A stretch of DNA of 64,000 nucleotides from Apoda limacodes (taxonomy: Eukaryota; Arthropoda; Insecta; Lepidoptera; Limacodidae). Where the stretch lies: assembly GCA_946406115.1 (NCBI GenBank), contig OX291552.1, forward strand, positions 10,612,836 through 10,676,835, given 5' to 3'. Positions 34,201 through 45,709 of this stretch are shown here, piece after piece; position 1 is the first letter of the stretch, and each line of letters starts with the position of its first letter. A program made the translations under genes and the position numbers. The notes beneath the pieces are model-generated. The model worked only from the letters and a program-made list of their open reading frames with translations, did no database searches and was not told the DNA's origin.

Positions 34201-34443
34201 TCTAGGGAATATTAATTTACAATTATCGTCACTGCTTATCCCGTATGTTACTTTATATAACAAAATACATCCTATACCCTGAAGAGCTAAGTTCAAGTCT
34301 TAGTCTAGGATTAAACCTTATGCATAATATGCAAATTGATATACTTATACGTAGGTGTTTTCCGGTCTAGGGGATATTGATTTACAATTATCGTCACTGC
34401 TTATCCCGTATGTTACTTTATATAACAAAATACATCCTATACC
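34201..34443. repeat. Recent direct duplication, 78-bp copies
   Basis: Copies at 34,201-34,278 and 34,366-34,443 differ at only two positions (A to G at the ninth base and near the fifteenth). Each begins TCTAGGG and ends ACATCCTATACC. The 87-bp spacer is unrelated. Confidence 0.9.
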
Positions 34444-34559
34444 TAGGGCACAAAAACGAATTAGCCTCAAGTTATTCAAAAGGTTAAAAGGATAAAGTCT
34501 AAAAATCATCGCAAGTGAGTGCACATCCTAACAGTAGTCAGCCATAATCGAGCAGTTAT

Positions 34560-34770
34560 TGTATTCGGACAATAGTTTCGATCCGCGGCGGTCGGCCTGT
34601 ATCATTGCACCGACAATGAACCGTGGGTCGGTCATTTCACAACCAGCCTACATATCGAATAACGGGTTACAACATTATGTAGACCCTCCGGCTCTGCGAA
34701 CGAGCTGACATCTGCTGACGTTCTAATAACACCGTGTGGTGCGACCTTTATGTAGACAATTGACATGCAA
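34560..34770. other. GC-rich island in AT-rich DNA
   Basis: The island contains CGATCCGCGGCGGTCGG, CCGTGGGTCGGTCATTTC and GACCCTCCGGCTCTGCG. There is no credible open frame and no repeat copy in the window. It could be a regulatory region or an unrecognised noncoding exon of a host gene. Confidence 0.35.
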
Positions 34771-35039
34771 GATGCAAGTCTTAATTCCTTTTCATCTAAC
34801 ATTTTTGATTAAGTACGTAAGATAAAAAAAAATTAATAGTTATGTACTATAAGGTGTTCATAGGTTAAGGAAGTCTAACTTCTACATGAGCTACTTTAAT
34901 GACGAATGTAACTTTACATATAATAAATTTGTAACTGGTCGATGTACGTACGTAGGAGATTTGTATTTAAGATAAATTTATACGAGGGGTCAGAGCAATA
35001 GAAACCAAAACAATTATCTTTAGATTTCTTGTTTGTTTG

Positions 35040-35175
35040 CTGGTGGTCTAACTTAAAATCTAGTGCATGTTTCATCTTGATACACCTTTAGAATCAGAGT
35101 TATAAAAGAGTTGGCGCAGAGGAATCCTACGCCGATAACAAATATAACGCGGGCATAGCCGTGGGCAAAAACTAG
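35040..35175 (+). repeat. 3' end of a Helitron-type copy
   Basis: TACGCCGATAACAAATATAA, GCGGGCATAGCCGTGGGC and AAAAACTAG form the same terminus as at 1,244-1,558. The 5' end cannot be located. A further such terminus (GGCAAAAGCTAG) is at 49,944-49,955. Confidence 0.55.
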
Positions 35176-35827
35176 TATAAACTAAATCTAGAAAGCTCCA
35201 AGTCGCAATACTGTCACATCCAAGTTTGTGTTACACATAAAAAAATTGAATCTGAAACGCGAATGCGAACATACAAACATGCAAACGTTGCATTTTATAC
35301 GCATGCAATCAGACCAATTAAATGAAAATATACCCAATCTTCAATAAATGCCTGTTAAAATAACAATAAATAAGATATATGTAAATTACCGTGACATCCC
35401 AATCCTATGGTTTATAATCAAAGTAATAAAATTGTTATGTATATGATGCAAGATGCATAGGTGGATAGCTACGTAGATAAATTACATTTAGTTTCCCAAT
35501 TAAGGTGCATTTTGTTGGAGAAAGTAGAACCTGTTCGGTGGCTGTTAGAATATTTGACATTTATGATCGAAGGACTATTTTAAAAGGTATTATTTACAAT
35601 CAATGCATTCGTTTGTTCGTAAGTTTTTGAATTTGTAAGCCATTTTTTAAGCCCTGGTGTCCAGGATCTGATGATAAAGGTCATAGATGCGGTTTAAAAA
35701 TCTTCGATAACAGAGGGAAGGTACTCATACGGCATCTGCTCCCGGACCAATTTGCTTTGATTTGGATACAAAAAAATGTAAGATAATATGGAGAATGATC
35801 AAAAATAAAATAGCTCAAAGAATCTTA

Positions 35828-36233
35828 AAATCGGCCAAGTGCTAGTTGGACTCGCGCACGAAGGGTTCTGTACCATTATCTATAAAAACGGCATAAAAAT
35901 CATGTATTAAGTATTTGTTTTATTTTAGTTTAATTATTCATTTTTAAAGTGAATATATAACTAAATATTCTGTGAATATTTCAAGCGTCTACTGGTTGCC
36001 GTTATCAATATCGAGCAAAAAATCACGTTTGTTGTATGGGAGCCCCCTTACATATTTATTTTATGTTTTTTGGTATTTGTTGCTATAGCGGCAACAGAAA
36101 TACATCATCTGAGAAATTTTCAACTGTCTAACTATCACGGTTCATGAGATACAGCCTGTTGTCAGACGGACGCACATCGAAGTCTTAGTAATAGGGTCCC
36201 GTTTTGTACCGTTTGGGTACCGAACCCTAAAAA
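35828..36233 (+). repeat. Family I repeat, copy 2
   Basis: It begins AATCGGCCAAGTGCTAG, carries ACCATTATCTATAAAAACGG and ATAGCGGCAACAGAAATAC, and ends GTACCGAACCCTAAAAA. It follows 11,703-12,106 along its length. Confidence 0.8.
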
Positions 36234-37135
36234 TGCAATCTGCAACGGTGCTGCAGTATGTAATAGTTATGTAACGGACATAACATATCAATCATTCACT
36301 GATTAGCTATGTTATTAAATAGTTAGAAAGTCATAGCAAATCATGAGCATAGATAGGTACCTTAACATTAGGTAATATTTATTACAAATTGATTTATAAA
36401 TTACCTGAAATTAATTTTAATCTTATATTATTTAATATGCGTATATCAATTAATATCAAAATTTTAGCACGGTTATTGTTGTAATGTGTCATTTATTTTA
36501 TTGCATAGATATGGCATTTAAATTTCAATTTAGGTATAGCAAGATGGATAAAAAAAAAATGATTTTAACGAGACGTAGGTATGTCATGATTCCTTTTAAG
36601 TTTACAAGTTTTTTAATAAAAAAGTCATACACTTAGCTAATTTTTTTTTTTGAAAATTAGGTACATTACTTTTCACCACCGGGTCGGAGAAGTTTGTTGC
36701 ACTGTACAAACGTCGCGTATCCAGAATTTTCGGGTTTAGGGGTTTTTAGGAGATACGCCTACTTTCAGCCACAATAGACACAATATTATCCATGTAACCG
36801 GCTGATTTTTAAAGCATCTAACTCCGATCCGAAATCACATATCGGTTATATTTATTGAGACTCGAACAAAAATTCGATACTTAGTAAGTAATAATTCTTA
36901 AGACTCAATTAAAAACCGTCATCGTAAGTTATTGTGTTATTATAAAGCTTCGATCGCGCGATCGGAACCAATTTCAAAATTCAAAACAACCTTGAGTACG
37001 GATATTTCTTAAGTTGAAAACCTTGTCGCATCAAATAGCACACCCAAGAAACATATATGGCAATATATAGTACATTGTGTATTAAGGGTGGTCGTCGAAT
37101 GCCGAACAGTTGGAGAAAAAACTTTTTAACAAAAA

Positions 37136-37325
37136 ATACAACTGGCTTCATAAAGATGCATTAAAAAGGTAAAAATAATTACTTATTGCCAAAAATCTGA
37201 TCTGAATCACAGTTTGAAGTTGGTACCTAACAGTTTATAACACACTTCACTTGCATGACACCAACTTTTTGGCAATAAGTTATATTTATTACCTTTTTAG
37301 TAAATCTTTTTGAAGCCGGTTGTTT
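37136..37325. repeat. Foldback MITE, family A, copy 3
   Basis: The best-kept copy. The left end ACAACTGGCTTCATAAAGATGC pairs with the right end ATCTTTTTGAAGCCGGTTGT. The subterminal AAAAAGGTAAAAATAATTAC mirrors TTATTACCTTTTT, and GTTTGAAGTTGG lies at the centre. No TSD is certain. Confidence 0.8.
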
Positions 37326-37932
37326 TTTTGCTAATATTTTTTTATTTCTTGCTTTTGAGTGACGATGTTTTTTTTTCTCGTATACTAAAAACAAATTTAT
37401 ACGATCATTTACATAAAAGGCGCGTTTCACCAGTTCCAAATTAACATCAATTATTTTTTTCTCCATAAGTTAATGTTTTTATATCCACTTCATCAATATG
37501 GAAATACCTCAGTAATGAACTCTTTCGAATAAAAAAAGAATTTTTAAAATCGGTACACAACTGACGGAAAAATCGGTGGACATACATAAAAAAAAATATA
37601 CCCGTCGAACATAAAAATTCCTCCTTTTTTGAAAAAGGTGAAGTTGAATTGTCTATTGGCATTACTGTTTAGTTGTATTTTGATGTTGCTTTAATTTTTT
37701 TGTTGAAATTTTTACGTGAAGTTGAAATATAATTTATCTACTATAGTGATGCCATCTAAAGATTAAACAATTACTTCCTAATTTGCTAAGCCACTTTTTG
37801 ATTTTTTATCGAAATTGTTAAAATAGAAGACCCTGTCTTCATGCAAACATTGAGACAACATGCATAATGACATATTTTAGAATTACGCTGCTAAGCCAAC
37901 CTAGTGCCGGTACCGGTTCCATGATTTCTAGT

Positions 37933-37962
37933 ACCCGGTTCCATTCAGGAACGGAACCGGGT
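37933..37962. repeat. Perfect 10-bp hairpin in a CCGGTACCGG-rich patch
   Basis: ACCCGGTTCC (37,933-37,942) and GGAACCGGGT (37,953-37,962) flank a 10-base loop. Neighbouring GCCGGTACCGGTTCC and AACCCGGGTATACCCGG add further palindromes, giving an 80-bp block of repeated CCGG-type motifs. Confidence 0.8.
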
Positions 37963-38349
37963 AACCCGGGTATACCCGGTTTCATCGCTTGTTTTGAAAT
38001 ACGGTTTATATTTCGATATAAATGAATAATAAAATATATTTTTTTATTGGGGGTGCTTAAAAATAACTAGTACGCCATATTGGATTCAGAGTGGAGTCAT
38101 ATTATTTTTGATATTCTTCTCAGCAAATCCTTTCAATTGATACCCATATCATGGGAGTGCACATAAAATAACACGTCAGCCATCTTGGGCCGTTTACCAT
38201 ATTTGATTTAGAATGACTTCACTTAGATAACCATACATTGTCATCCAAACGAAACGTGTATGCAAAATTTAATTTCAATCGGTTGAGGATAACTTCTATA
38301 AACTTTACTTGCAACATTTGACTTGAACTTACACAATAAAAGCTTTAAA

Positions 38350-38955
38350 AAAGGCCAAGTGCGAATTGGACTCGCGCACCGAGGGTTCCGTACCTACCAC
38401 CATTTATGTAATCTACAAAAACAAACAAAAATATTTTTATATTTGAGTTGATTGAATGAAAGGTAAATTGCGATTTATGATTTATGACGTATTAAAAAAA
38501 CCTACTTACTAGATCTCGTTCAAACCAATTTTCGGTGGAAGTTTGCATGGTAATGTTCATCATATATTTTTTTTAGTTTTATCATTCTCTTATTTTAGAA
38601 GTTACAGGGGGGGGGGGGACATTTTACCACTTTGGAAGTGTCTCTCGCGCAAACCCAGTTTAGAAATTATATTAGAAACCTCAATATCATTTTAGAAGAC
38701 CTATCAAAAGACGTATAGGTTAGATGAAAAAAAAAATTGAGTTTCAGTTTTAAGTATGGGGAACCCCAAAAATTTATTGTTTTTTTTTTCTATTTTTGTG
38801 TGAAAATCTTAATGCAGTTCACAGAATACATCTACTTACCAAGTTTCAACAGTACAGTTCTTATAGTTTCGGAAAAAAGTGGCTGTAACATACGGACGGA
38901 CGAACAGACAGACATGACGAATCTATAAGGGTTCCGTTTTTTGCCATTTGGCTAC
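38350..38955 (+). repeat. Family II repeat, copy 1
   Basis: It begins AAGGCCAAGTGCGAATTGG, then ACCGAGGGTTCCGTACC and TACAAAAACAAACAAAAATA, has a G12 run at 38,607, and ends near GGTTCCGTTTTTTGCC and ATTTGGCTACG. The terminal GAACCCTAAAA is replaced by a different repeat (ATCTCAAAAACAACTGAGCC). Copy 2 is 52,330-52,786. Confidence 0.8.
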
Positions 38956-39506
38956 GATCTATCTCAAAAACAACTGAGCCGATTTTGATAAAACTTACAC
39001 TGTTCCCTTAGTTGGACTATACCTAGTCTTAAATATTTTTTGCAATGTGGCTTATAGTTATTGAGATATGCGCGGACAAACAAATCAACATACAAACATT
39101 TATGATATTTGGCACGCATGTGTAGAAGCTGGCATAGACTTACATATACAAAAACTGTGCAATTCTGACCCGTATTACATACATACGGGTCGAATTGAGA
39201 ACCTCCTTCTTTGAAGTCGGTTAAGAATATTGTTGCTTGACAACAACTGAATGCGTGTACAACTTAATTTAATAACGGTATTATATGTAAGATAATTCGG
39301 TACAAATTGACCGTGAAAAAAAATAATTGTTAACCAAATTAGCAAACCTCTTCAACAATATGCAAAAATTACTTTTAAGCAGTACCTTGTCAAAATCTTA
39401 AACAGTTCATTGTTCATACTAGGACAAACAATTCCCATTTTCGCGTTACAAATCAGCTATTCAATATCTTTGTTGTCAAAAAACCGCACCTACTGACAAC
39501 TTAAAA

Positions 39507-39752
39507 ATAAAATAACTGTTTACGCTAGGCGCCACTGTTCAGTGACAAATGTCTAATCATGATCCCGATACGTACATAATTCTGTTTTCACCACCTGCAC
39601 AGATAGGATTGTTGAACTAAGAACCTATACAAAGGTTTGAAAAAATAAAATGACTTTCAAAGCGCGGCGCTACTGTTCACTGACAAATGTCAAAATGTTT
39701 TCGACACACAGTAGTTCTCTTTTCACTGCCTGCACAAATAATTTTGCTGAAC
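39507..39752. repeat. Diverged tandem duplication, about 139-bp period
   Basis: GGCGCCACTGTTCAGTGAC, AAATGTC, TTTTCACCACCTGCAC and GTTGAAC (39,530-39,617) recur as GGCGCTACTGTTCACTGAC, AAATGTC, TTTTCACTGCCTGCAC and GCTGAAC (39,666-39,752). CACTGTTCAGTG is itself an imperfect palindrome. Confidence 0.8.
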
Positions 39753-40374
39753 TTTAGAAAATTGTTGTGATTCAGTTAAATAAATTGCAGTTCCAGTCGG
39801 CACGGTCGAGTAGATATAGTCGAATATATGCATTTCGTAAAAAAGTTTATTGAACCGTAAAGTTGTTGAGACCATGTCGCAACTGTCACTGAGAGAGTAT
39901 AATTAACTGAATCTATTCATGAAGCTATGTCATATTTTACTCTTTCAAAGCCAATATACTATACTCATATACCTATGAGTATATTGAAGTTTGTAATATT
40001 CCTAAAAATATAAATACTTACTAGATTTTTTTAAGCCACAATTGACTTTAAAGGGTTGGGATACACATGCTATGTAGTAGCACAAAACCACGTTAACATC
40101 GAGCAGATGCCACTTAGTATCATTTAATTAGCAGGTGTATGTAAAAAAGATATGCTTGGGAACAAGCAAGCTACTTAATCGCAAGCCGGTTTATTTTTAG
40201 TGGGATGTAACTGGAATCTGCGTGGAATGTTTCCTTATTATATAAAAACATTTGAAACAAGACAAATAAATAATTAATAAGTATCTTACATATATCTCAG
40301 GCTGCTAGAAATAAGTATATATTCATAAAAAGTAAGCTGCAATTGTCTGTGCTTTTTCTAGCATAAATTTACAC

Positions 40375-40397
40375 AGAGAGAGAGAGAGAGAGAGAAA
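40375..40397. repeat. (AG)n microsatellite
   Basis: About eleven AG units followed by AAAA. Confidence 0.9.
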
Positions 40398-40516
40398 AAT
40401 TAGCACATCACTTAGCAAACGAGTATGTATGCTTTTTTATTAGCATGTGTTCCAGGCTTTACGGATTTACTAGCTCCTAGACTTTTTTGTAAAAAAAGAC
40501 AATATGTAATTATAAA

Positions 40517-40759
40517 TCAATACTAATATTATAAATGTGAAAGTAACTGTGTCTGTCTGTTACCTTTACACGCTAAAACCGCTTTACCGATTAAGTTGAA
40601 ATTTGGCATGGAGATAGTTTGAGTCCCGGGGAAGGACAAATGCTACTTGAAAACGTCAAGTGTGAGTCGTTTTTTCTATAATTTACGATTTGCCGTTGAA
40701 GTTCTTTGAAAACACCGATAACCGATTTTAAGGCGGGTGAAACCGCGGGCAAAAGCTAA
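40517..40759 (+). mobile_element. Non-autonomous Helitron-type element, complete
   Basis: It starts TCAATACTAATATTATAAA and ends GGGCAAAAGCTAA (CTRR). A stem of GCGGGTGAAACCGC sits about 10 bp before the end, as expected for a Helitron 3' terminus. It contains AACGTCAAGTGTGAGTCG. This is the cleanest copy of the family in the window. Confidence 0.75.
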
Positions 40760-43427
40760 TAACAACTATAGATTTTGAAATTATTAAACACGACATAATC
40801 ACCAATATAAGCATTAATAACAGAACAGCATTTGGATCTATAACTACTTACTTAATGTAACTATATATACTTCGTAGTTACCCGCCCAAAAACCTTCCTC
40901 CATGAGAACCTCGTTATCAGAATTTAAAGTTCATTGAGAATATGATCAACTAAATTTCTTAACCAAATTTCGTACAAATTATAATTTTTATCTTTATTTT
41001 TGTAGCACCTAAGCTAAAAAGGAAACCGAAAAAGAGGCGTTTTTTTTTTCGATAAAGCAATCCTTAACGTTTAAACTGTGGTATGGAAATCCATTTACAA
41101 ACGAAACGAAAACGTAAATCAATTGACTATTTTAGGCAAAACAGATCTCGAGTTAGATATATTGCTGAAACAGTCAAGTAAAAACGCAATAAGCAAATTA
41201 ATTTACTAAAATATCTCTAAATACATTAACCTAGGTAGATAAATAAACTTTGTTGCTAGCATCGTAATCGACCTACTTTTTACTTCAACCAAATTAGTTT
41301 TTCCTAATAGAAACAATATTAAAATAACTTGTAAAAACTTGTAACAAACCAATAAATTTATATTCTTCCCCACAAACCGAATATTTTAATGAAACCAAAG
41401 AGGACACATAAGTAAATACAAAAACGACACAAACAAATGAAAGTAGCCATGCGGAAACTTGCCAAGACGTTGCGTCAATAAAGCCCTACGGCCATGTTGA
41501 CACTCGTACGCACAGAAGACGGTAATTTTTCTCATTGCTACAATGATCCAGCATGCACCGAGCTACAATTGAAAGATTGCCCGATGTGTGGGAAGACGGC
41601 AATTTTTGCCCTCAGCCAGCCGAGGATATCCTTCCAGAAAATAACTCAACAATTCGTGCATAATATATCAGCATCAATGCTCAGACAAAACAATACCATA
41701 TGTGTCCTTATTACTGTATTTTTTTATAATAGGACGTACCTATGCATTATGCAAGACAACATATGTCTTGATATTTTTTATTTATTAGGTACTTGCATTT
41801 GCCTAAATAAATACAATAGAGTAAGTATATTCTGAAGAGCGCGATGTATCTACTCAACACATTTATTACATGTCCTTTACTCGAATTGAAATCGATAGGT
41901 TAAATATAAGTTACTCTTAGAAATTACTTTAACACGTTTTTAACGTGACAACGTCTTATAAATTGGTTTGCCGGGTGACACTTCAAGAAACTGCGTTACG
42001 CTCCGCTCACGTTATGCGCTCACAATGAGAGCGAGTGAGAGGCACGCGCCCGCCTAAGAGCGAGAGAGACAGACATAAAATCATTGTCACGTAAAACTTT
42101 CGCCCGTATACCGACTTTACAGGCAACCAGTTTTTTTTTAAATACTTGTAGACTCATTACTGTTTTTACTCGTCTAGAAATTTCCAGTAGGTAATATTTA
42201 AATGAGTAGACAACTACAAACTTGAGGAATTTGTAAAGTATGTAATAGAATAAAGTATGAAAACGCAGATGTGGACTGCACACTTAGATTAAAATAAACA
42301 ACAGTTTAAATATATCTCCTTTGTGTCTGTAAGCTATGTTTAACATATTGAGATAAAAATAAGAGCAAAAGTCATATAAGGCAAGCGTCAGCCATTTGAA
42401 TGCAATGAGAATGCTCGAACGAGTCTCGATCTCACGATGGTAAAAATCGAATAAAACATCTGCAGTACTTTTATTCACACGGGTTTAGTCTTTAGTCTAG
42501 GTCCAGGGCTGTCATCAATTTCAATTTACGGCTCTTAATTTCGGTTCTAGTGATTAAAGCATCGACTATCTTTATGAAAATACAACTTTGGACTGCAATT
42601 TGGAGATTAAAAAAAAATGTTTATTACAAATAATTTTCTTTAACACGTGCTTTGCTAAGTTGAATTAAAAGTATTATTTACATAAACTTAAAGTGTTCAT
42701 GAATCATTTAACAATTGTTTGCTTCATATCGAAGCCGCTTAGAAATTAATTTTGATATTTTTTTGAGTAAGAAATATGAAATTCTATGCAGTAACTATAA
42801 TTGCTGTTAAAATGTTAAATCGTTTCAGGAAAGGAAAAAAAACTAAAAAGGTAGAATTATATAATTAAGGTCGTTATTCTGATGAATGCAATTACTTGTT
42901 GCAACGAGCGACCTTTAACAAGTATGCCTGAAAAAAAAAAAGCACAATGTGGATTATGTTAAGAAAGAACTGGTCGGACGCGTAATAACATATAACCGCA
43001 GAACGAAGTTATGAAACCGGCTCTCATTACGTACGAACTTGAGATACATCTCGACGAAGCATTAAGAAGCGGCAGAAAACTAATTTAAAATAGGGTAGGC
43101 TTTGTTAATGTGTGGCAAGATGTTAATATGAATACGAACTTTGAAGAAATATAGGTTATTAATAAATTGTTAGGTACCTCTATATATGCATTTCAATTTT
43201 TTTTTTAACCATAGGAACAATTTGTTTAACACTTGGTTATGTCAATAGAACCAATAACAATATATTTATGTATAGATATATATATAGAACCATTATATAT
43301 ATATATTCATATAACCATATGAAACAGTTCATAGTGCCATATAAAATGTAGAATAGTATGTGTAAACGTGTATATATAAGGTTGTTAATGTGACTACGAA
43401 TTTTGGAGAAACATACATATTACTTGC

Positions 43428-43656
43428 TGGCTTTTCCCCGCGGTTCCACCCGCCCTAAATTCTGTTATCGGTCTAAGATTTCAACGGAAACTCCTCAATT
43501 ATAGAAATAAAACCGACTCACACTTCACGTGTAGCTTATGTCCTTTCCCATCTCCATGCCAAATTTAATCTTAGCCGGTAAAGCGGTTTAATCGTAAAGA
43601 GGTAACAGACAGACAAACAGACAGAGTTACTATCGCATTTAGAATATTAGTTTGGA
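43428..43656 (-). mobile_element. Non-autonomous Helitron-type element
   Basis: On the minus strand it starts TCCAAACTAATATTCTAAA, passes ACGTGAAGTGTGAGTCGG, CCGATAACAGAATTTAGG and GCGGGTGGAACCGCGGGG, and ends AAAAGCCAGCAAG, with the CTRR end lightly mutated. Confidence 0.7.
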
Positions 43657-44394
43657 TTACCTATAAATATATAAAATACAGCTTTATATTGATGTTCCTA
43701 TGCGTTAACCGTTACTCTACCTATATACATTTATGTATGTATACGCAACTCGACTCTGGTATAGTTCATGTTTTGTTACTTTTAAATTCTGCCTTGTTTT
43801 CGGTTCCAAACTTTCCAATCTGGCATCCTGACTTAATAATGAATTATTTGACGCGTCAAAGAAAGTTTCATTGTATATTGTGTATTCATTTATTAAATAC
43901 AGTTATGTAGATCATTTTCAAAAATTAAGTGCAACTTGAATTTACGCACATTAAGAAACCGAAAGACAAATATAAGTGCACTAATTTAGTTCAGGATTGC
44001 CAAACGGCAAGAATAAACCTATTTTAATTTAAAAAAAATCAAGTACTAGATAGTAGGTATATTGAATTTGTTATTTTAATTATACAACAGCAAGTAGTCT
44101 ATAGTAAGGAGAAGTAGACAGTTGGATACGACATTATAATTTTTATTTGTTCACTAATTAAAAAAAAAAGTAATTGATGTCAGCGTTCGCCTAATCATGA
44201 TTAGGTATCAAGTACATTTAATTCACACTTCACATAAGACCTTTTAGACACACATCAAGCAATTGACAGTCGTCAAATGATTCACACGATCCTATCTACA
44301 GCATTCTAGTCGCGATTCAATTCAATGAGCCGTTTAAGATTCCGAAAGGGCACTGTCGATGTCTACCCGGATTAAACTTGTTACTGGCACGCAT

Positions 44395-44661
44395 TTGGCA
44401 TCCTGCTTTTGTTGCAAGACCTAGGAAGTGCCTATCTATTTATAAAAAAAATGCTATGTATTTGGCCTGCTACTTTTGTCCGAGGCCTGAAAAGTGCCTG
44501 CCTATCTATTTTTTAATAAAAAAATCCTTCGAAATTGGCATGCTACTTTTGTCCAAAACCTAAGAAGTGCTTATATATTTATGAAAATAATGCTACGCGT
44601 TTGGTATGCTACTTTTGTCGAAGAAAGTGCCTGCCTTTTTATATTAAAAATGATATGTGTA
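44395..44661. repeat. Minisatellite, about 70-bp unit, four copies
   Basis: Units start with TTGGNNTGCT at 44,395, 44,462, 44,535 and 44,601. The shared core is GCTACTTTTGTC, then CCTNANAAGTGC, then CTATNTATTT and a run of A ending near ATGCTA. Unit lengths are 67, 73, 66 and about 60. Read on the plus strand, units give variants of CYFCPRPEKCLPIY, but the frame changes between units and stops intervene, so it is not taken as coding. Confidence 0.85.
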
Positions 44662-45689
44662 GTAAATTAATGAGCTGCAATAGGGGGTGTTGGGGCGTGA
44701 TCTTGTTGAAGTATAGATAATGATAGTGACTGCAGTTAATGGTTATTTTAAAATGATTACTCCCGGCGGATGCAATAATCTATTTCCAGCGCGGCGCCAG
44801 ACGGCATTCCAGTAGGACCTGGAATATCGACTGAATGCCCTACCTTTGACTAGTTAAGTTATAAATAGAACTTGGTAAGGTCCACGACCTCCCTTGCTAA
44901 TGGAAAAAAGATGAGCTGGGAATTAATCTATCTATACATTTAACGAATCAGACGAGCTAAGAAAGCTTGTATTGAAAATAAGAAACATAACGTAGTTTAA
45001 GGCGCACAAATAAGTTACAAGGAGTAAATGATTTACTGTTTGGATTATTGTTAACAATTGAAGTAATAGAATTCAGTGAGGTCAACGGCCAACCTTTGCA
45101 TGAATATTTGATATAATATGAGCTAACAATGAAACCGTATTCATAGACGAGCAGCTCCTACAAAAAAAATATTAAATAACTATTTTACCAAAAAATACTG
45201 AACTAATTTATTACTATATCTGGGAATCCGATAGCCAATTAAAATTCGCCTTGATGTCGGAAAATAAATTATCTTGGACTATAAGAGGTCCACAAAATCT
45301 AAAAAGCGCAATAAGGAACGAAAATAAATATTTCATTGACTTTATTGATAAGTCGAAGCCCATCTGCGAAAACCATTAACCAGATAATTTTATGGATGTT
45401 AGACCTTTTTTGTAGTCACTTTGAATTATTTTTTAACACAAGCATATCCCAACAAAGTAATCGATTCACGCACCAGTATGTAGCTTTGTAAATAGTGCAC
45501 ATCCTACTTATACACATGAAGTTCAATTCAGAGTGACTACAAGATAGATGTCAATTCCTGAGCTTATTGGACCCTTAGATTACAGTCTTAATAGAAAAAT
45601 TGCTTGAACCGTTAAGATTGCCGCGTAGCTGGCATTGGCCTTATGTTAGCAACTTACGGTTATCAGTTAGAATTTAAATACTTAGACAG
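44662..45689. other. Upstream flank of the secreted-protein exon, no gene seen
   Basis: No repeat or exon recognised. A GC-richer patch with CAGCGCGGCGCCAGACGG lies at 44,789-44,806. The polypyrimidine tract of the acceptor begins at 45,690. Confidence 0.45.
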
Positions 45690-45709
45690 TTTTTTTTCTT
45701 TGTTTCAGG

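Larger units (their letters stand above)
20762..45708 (+). other. Putative large intron, repeat-filled
   Basis: This interval runs from donor GTGAGT (20,762) to acceptor TTTGTTTCAG (45,699-45,708), preceded by a run of T at 45,690. No coding exon could be supported inside. Recognised contents are Helitron-type copies, tRNA-headed SINEs, family A MITE, families I and II repeats, tandem duplications and a minisatellite, each listed separately. The stretches 20,770-22,080, 28,660-32,890, 36,240-37,130 and 40,760-43,420 hold AT-rich DNA in which I see no gene. Confidence 0.4.

Noticed and set aside
41494..41835. 113-codon plus-strand frame
   Set aside because: The second half is Ile/Cys/Tyr-rich translation of AT-rich DNA. 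There is no domain, signal, splice context or homologue that I recognise.
44378..44720. A Cys-rich zinc-knuckle protein
   Set aside because: The frame changes between minisatellite units and stops intervene, so no single protein spans the units.
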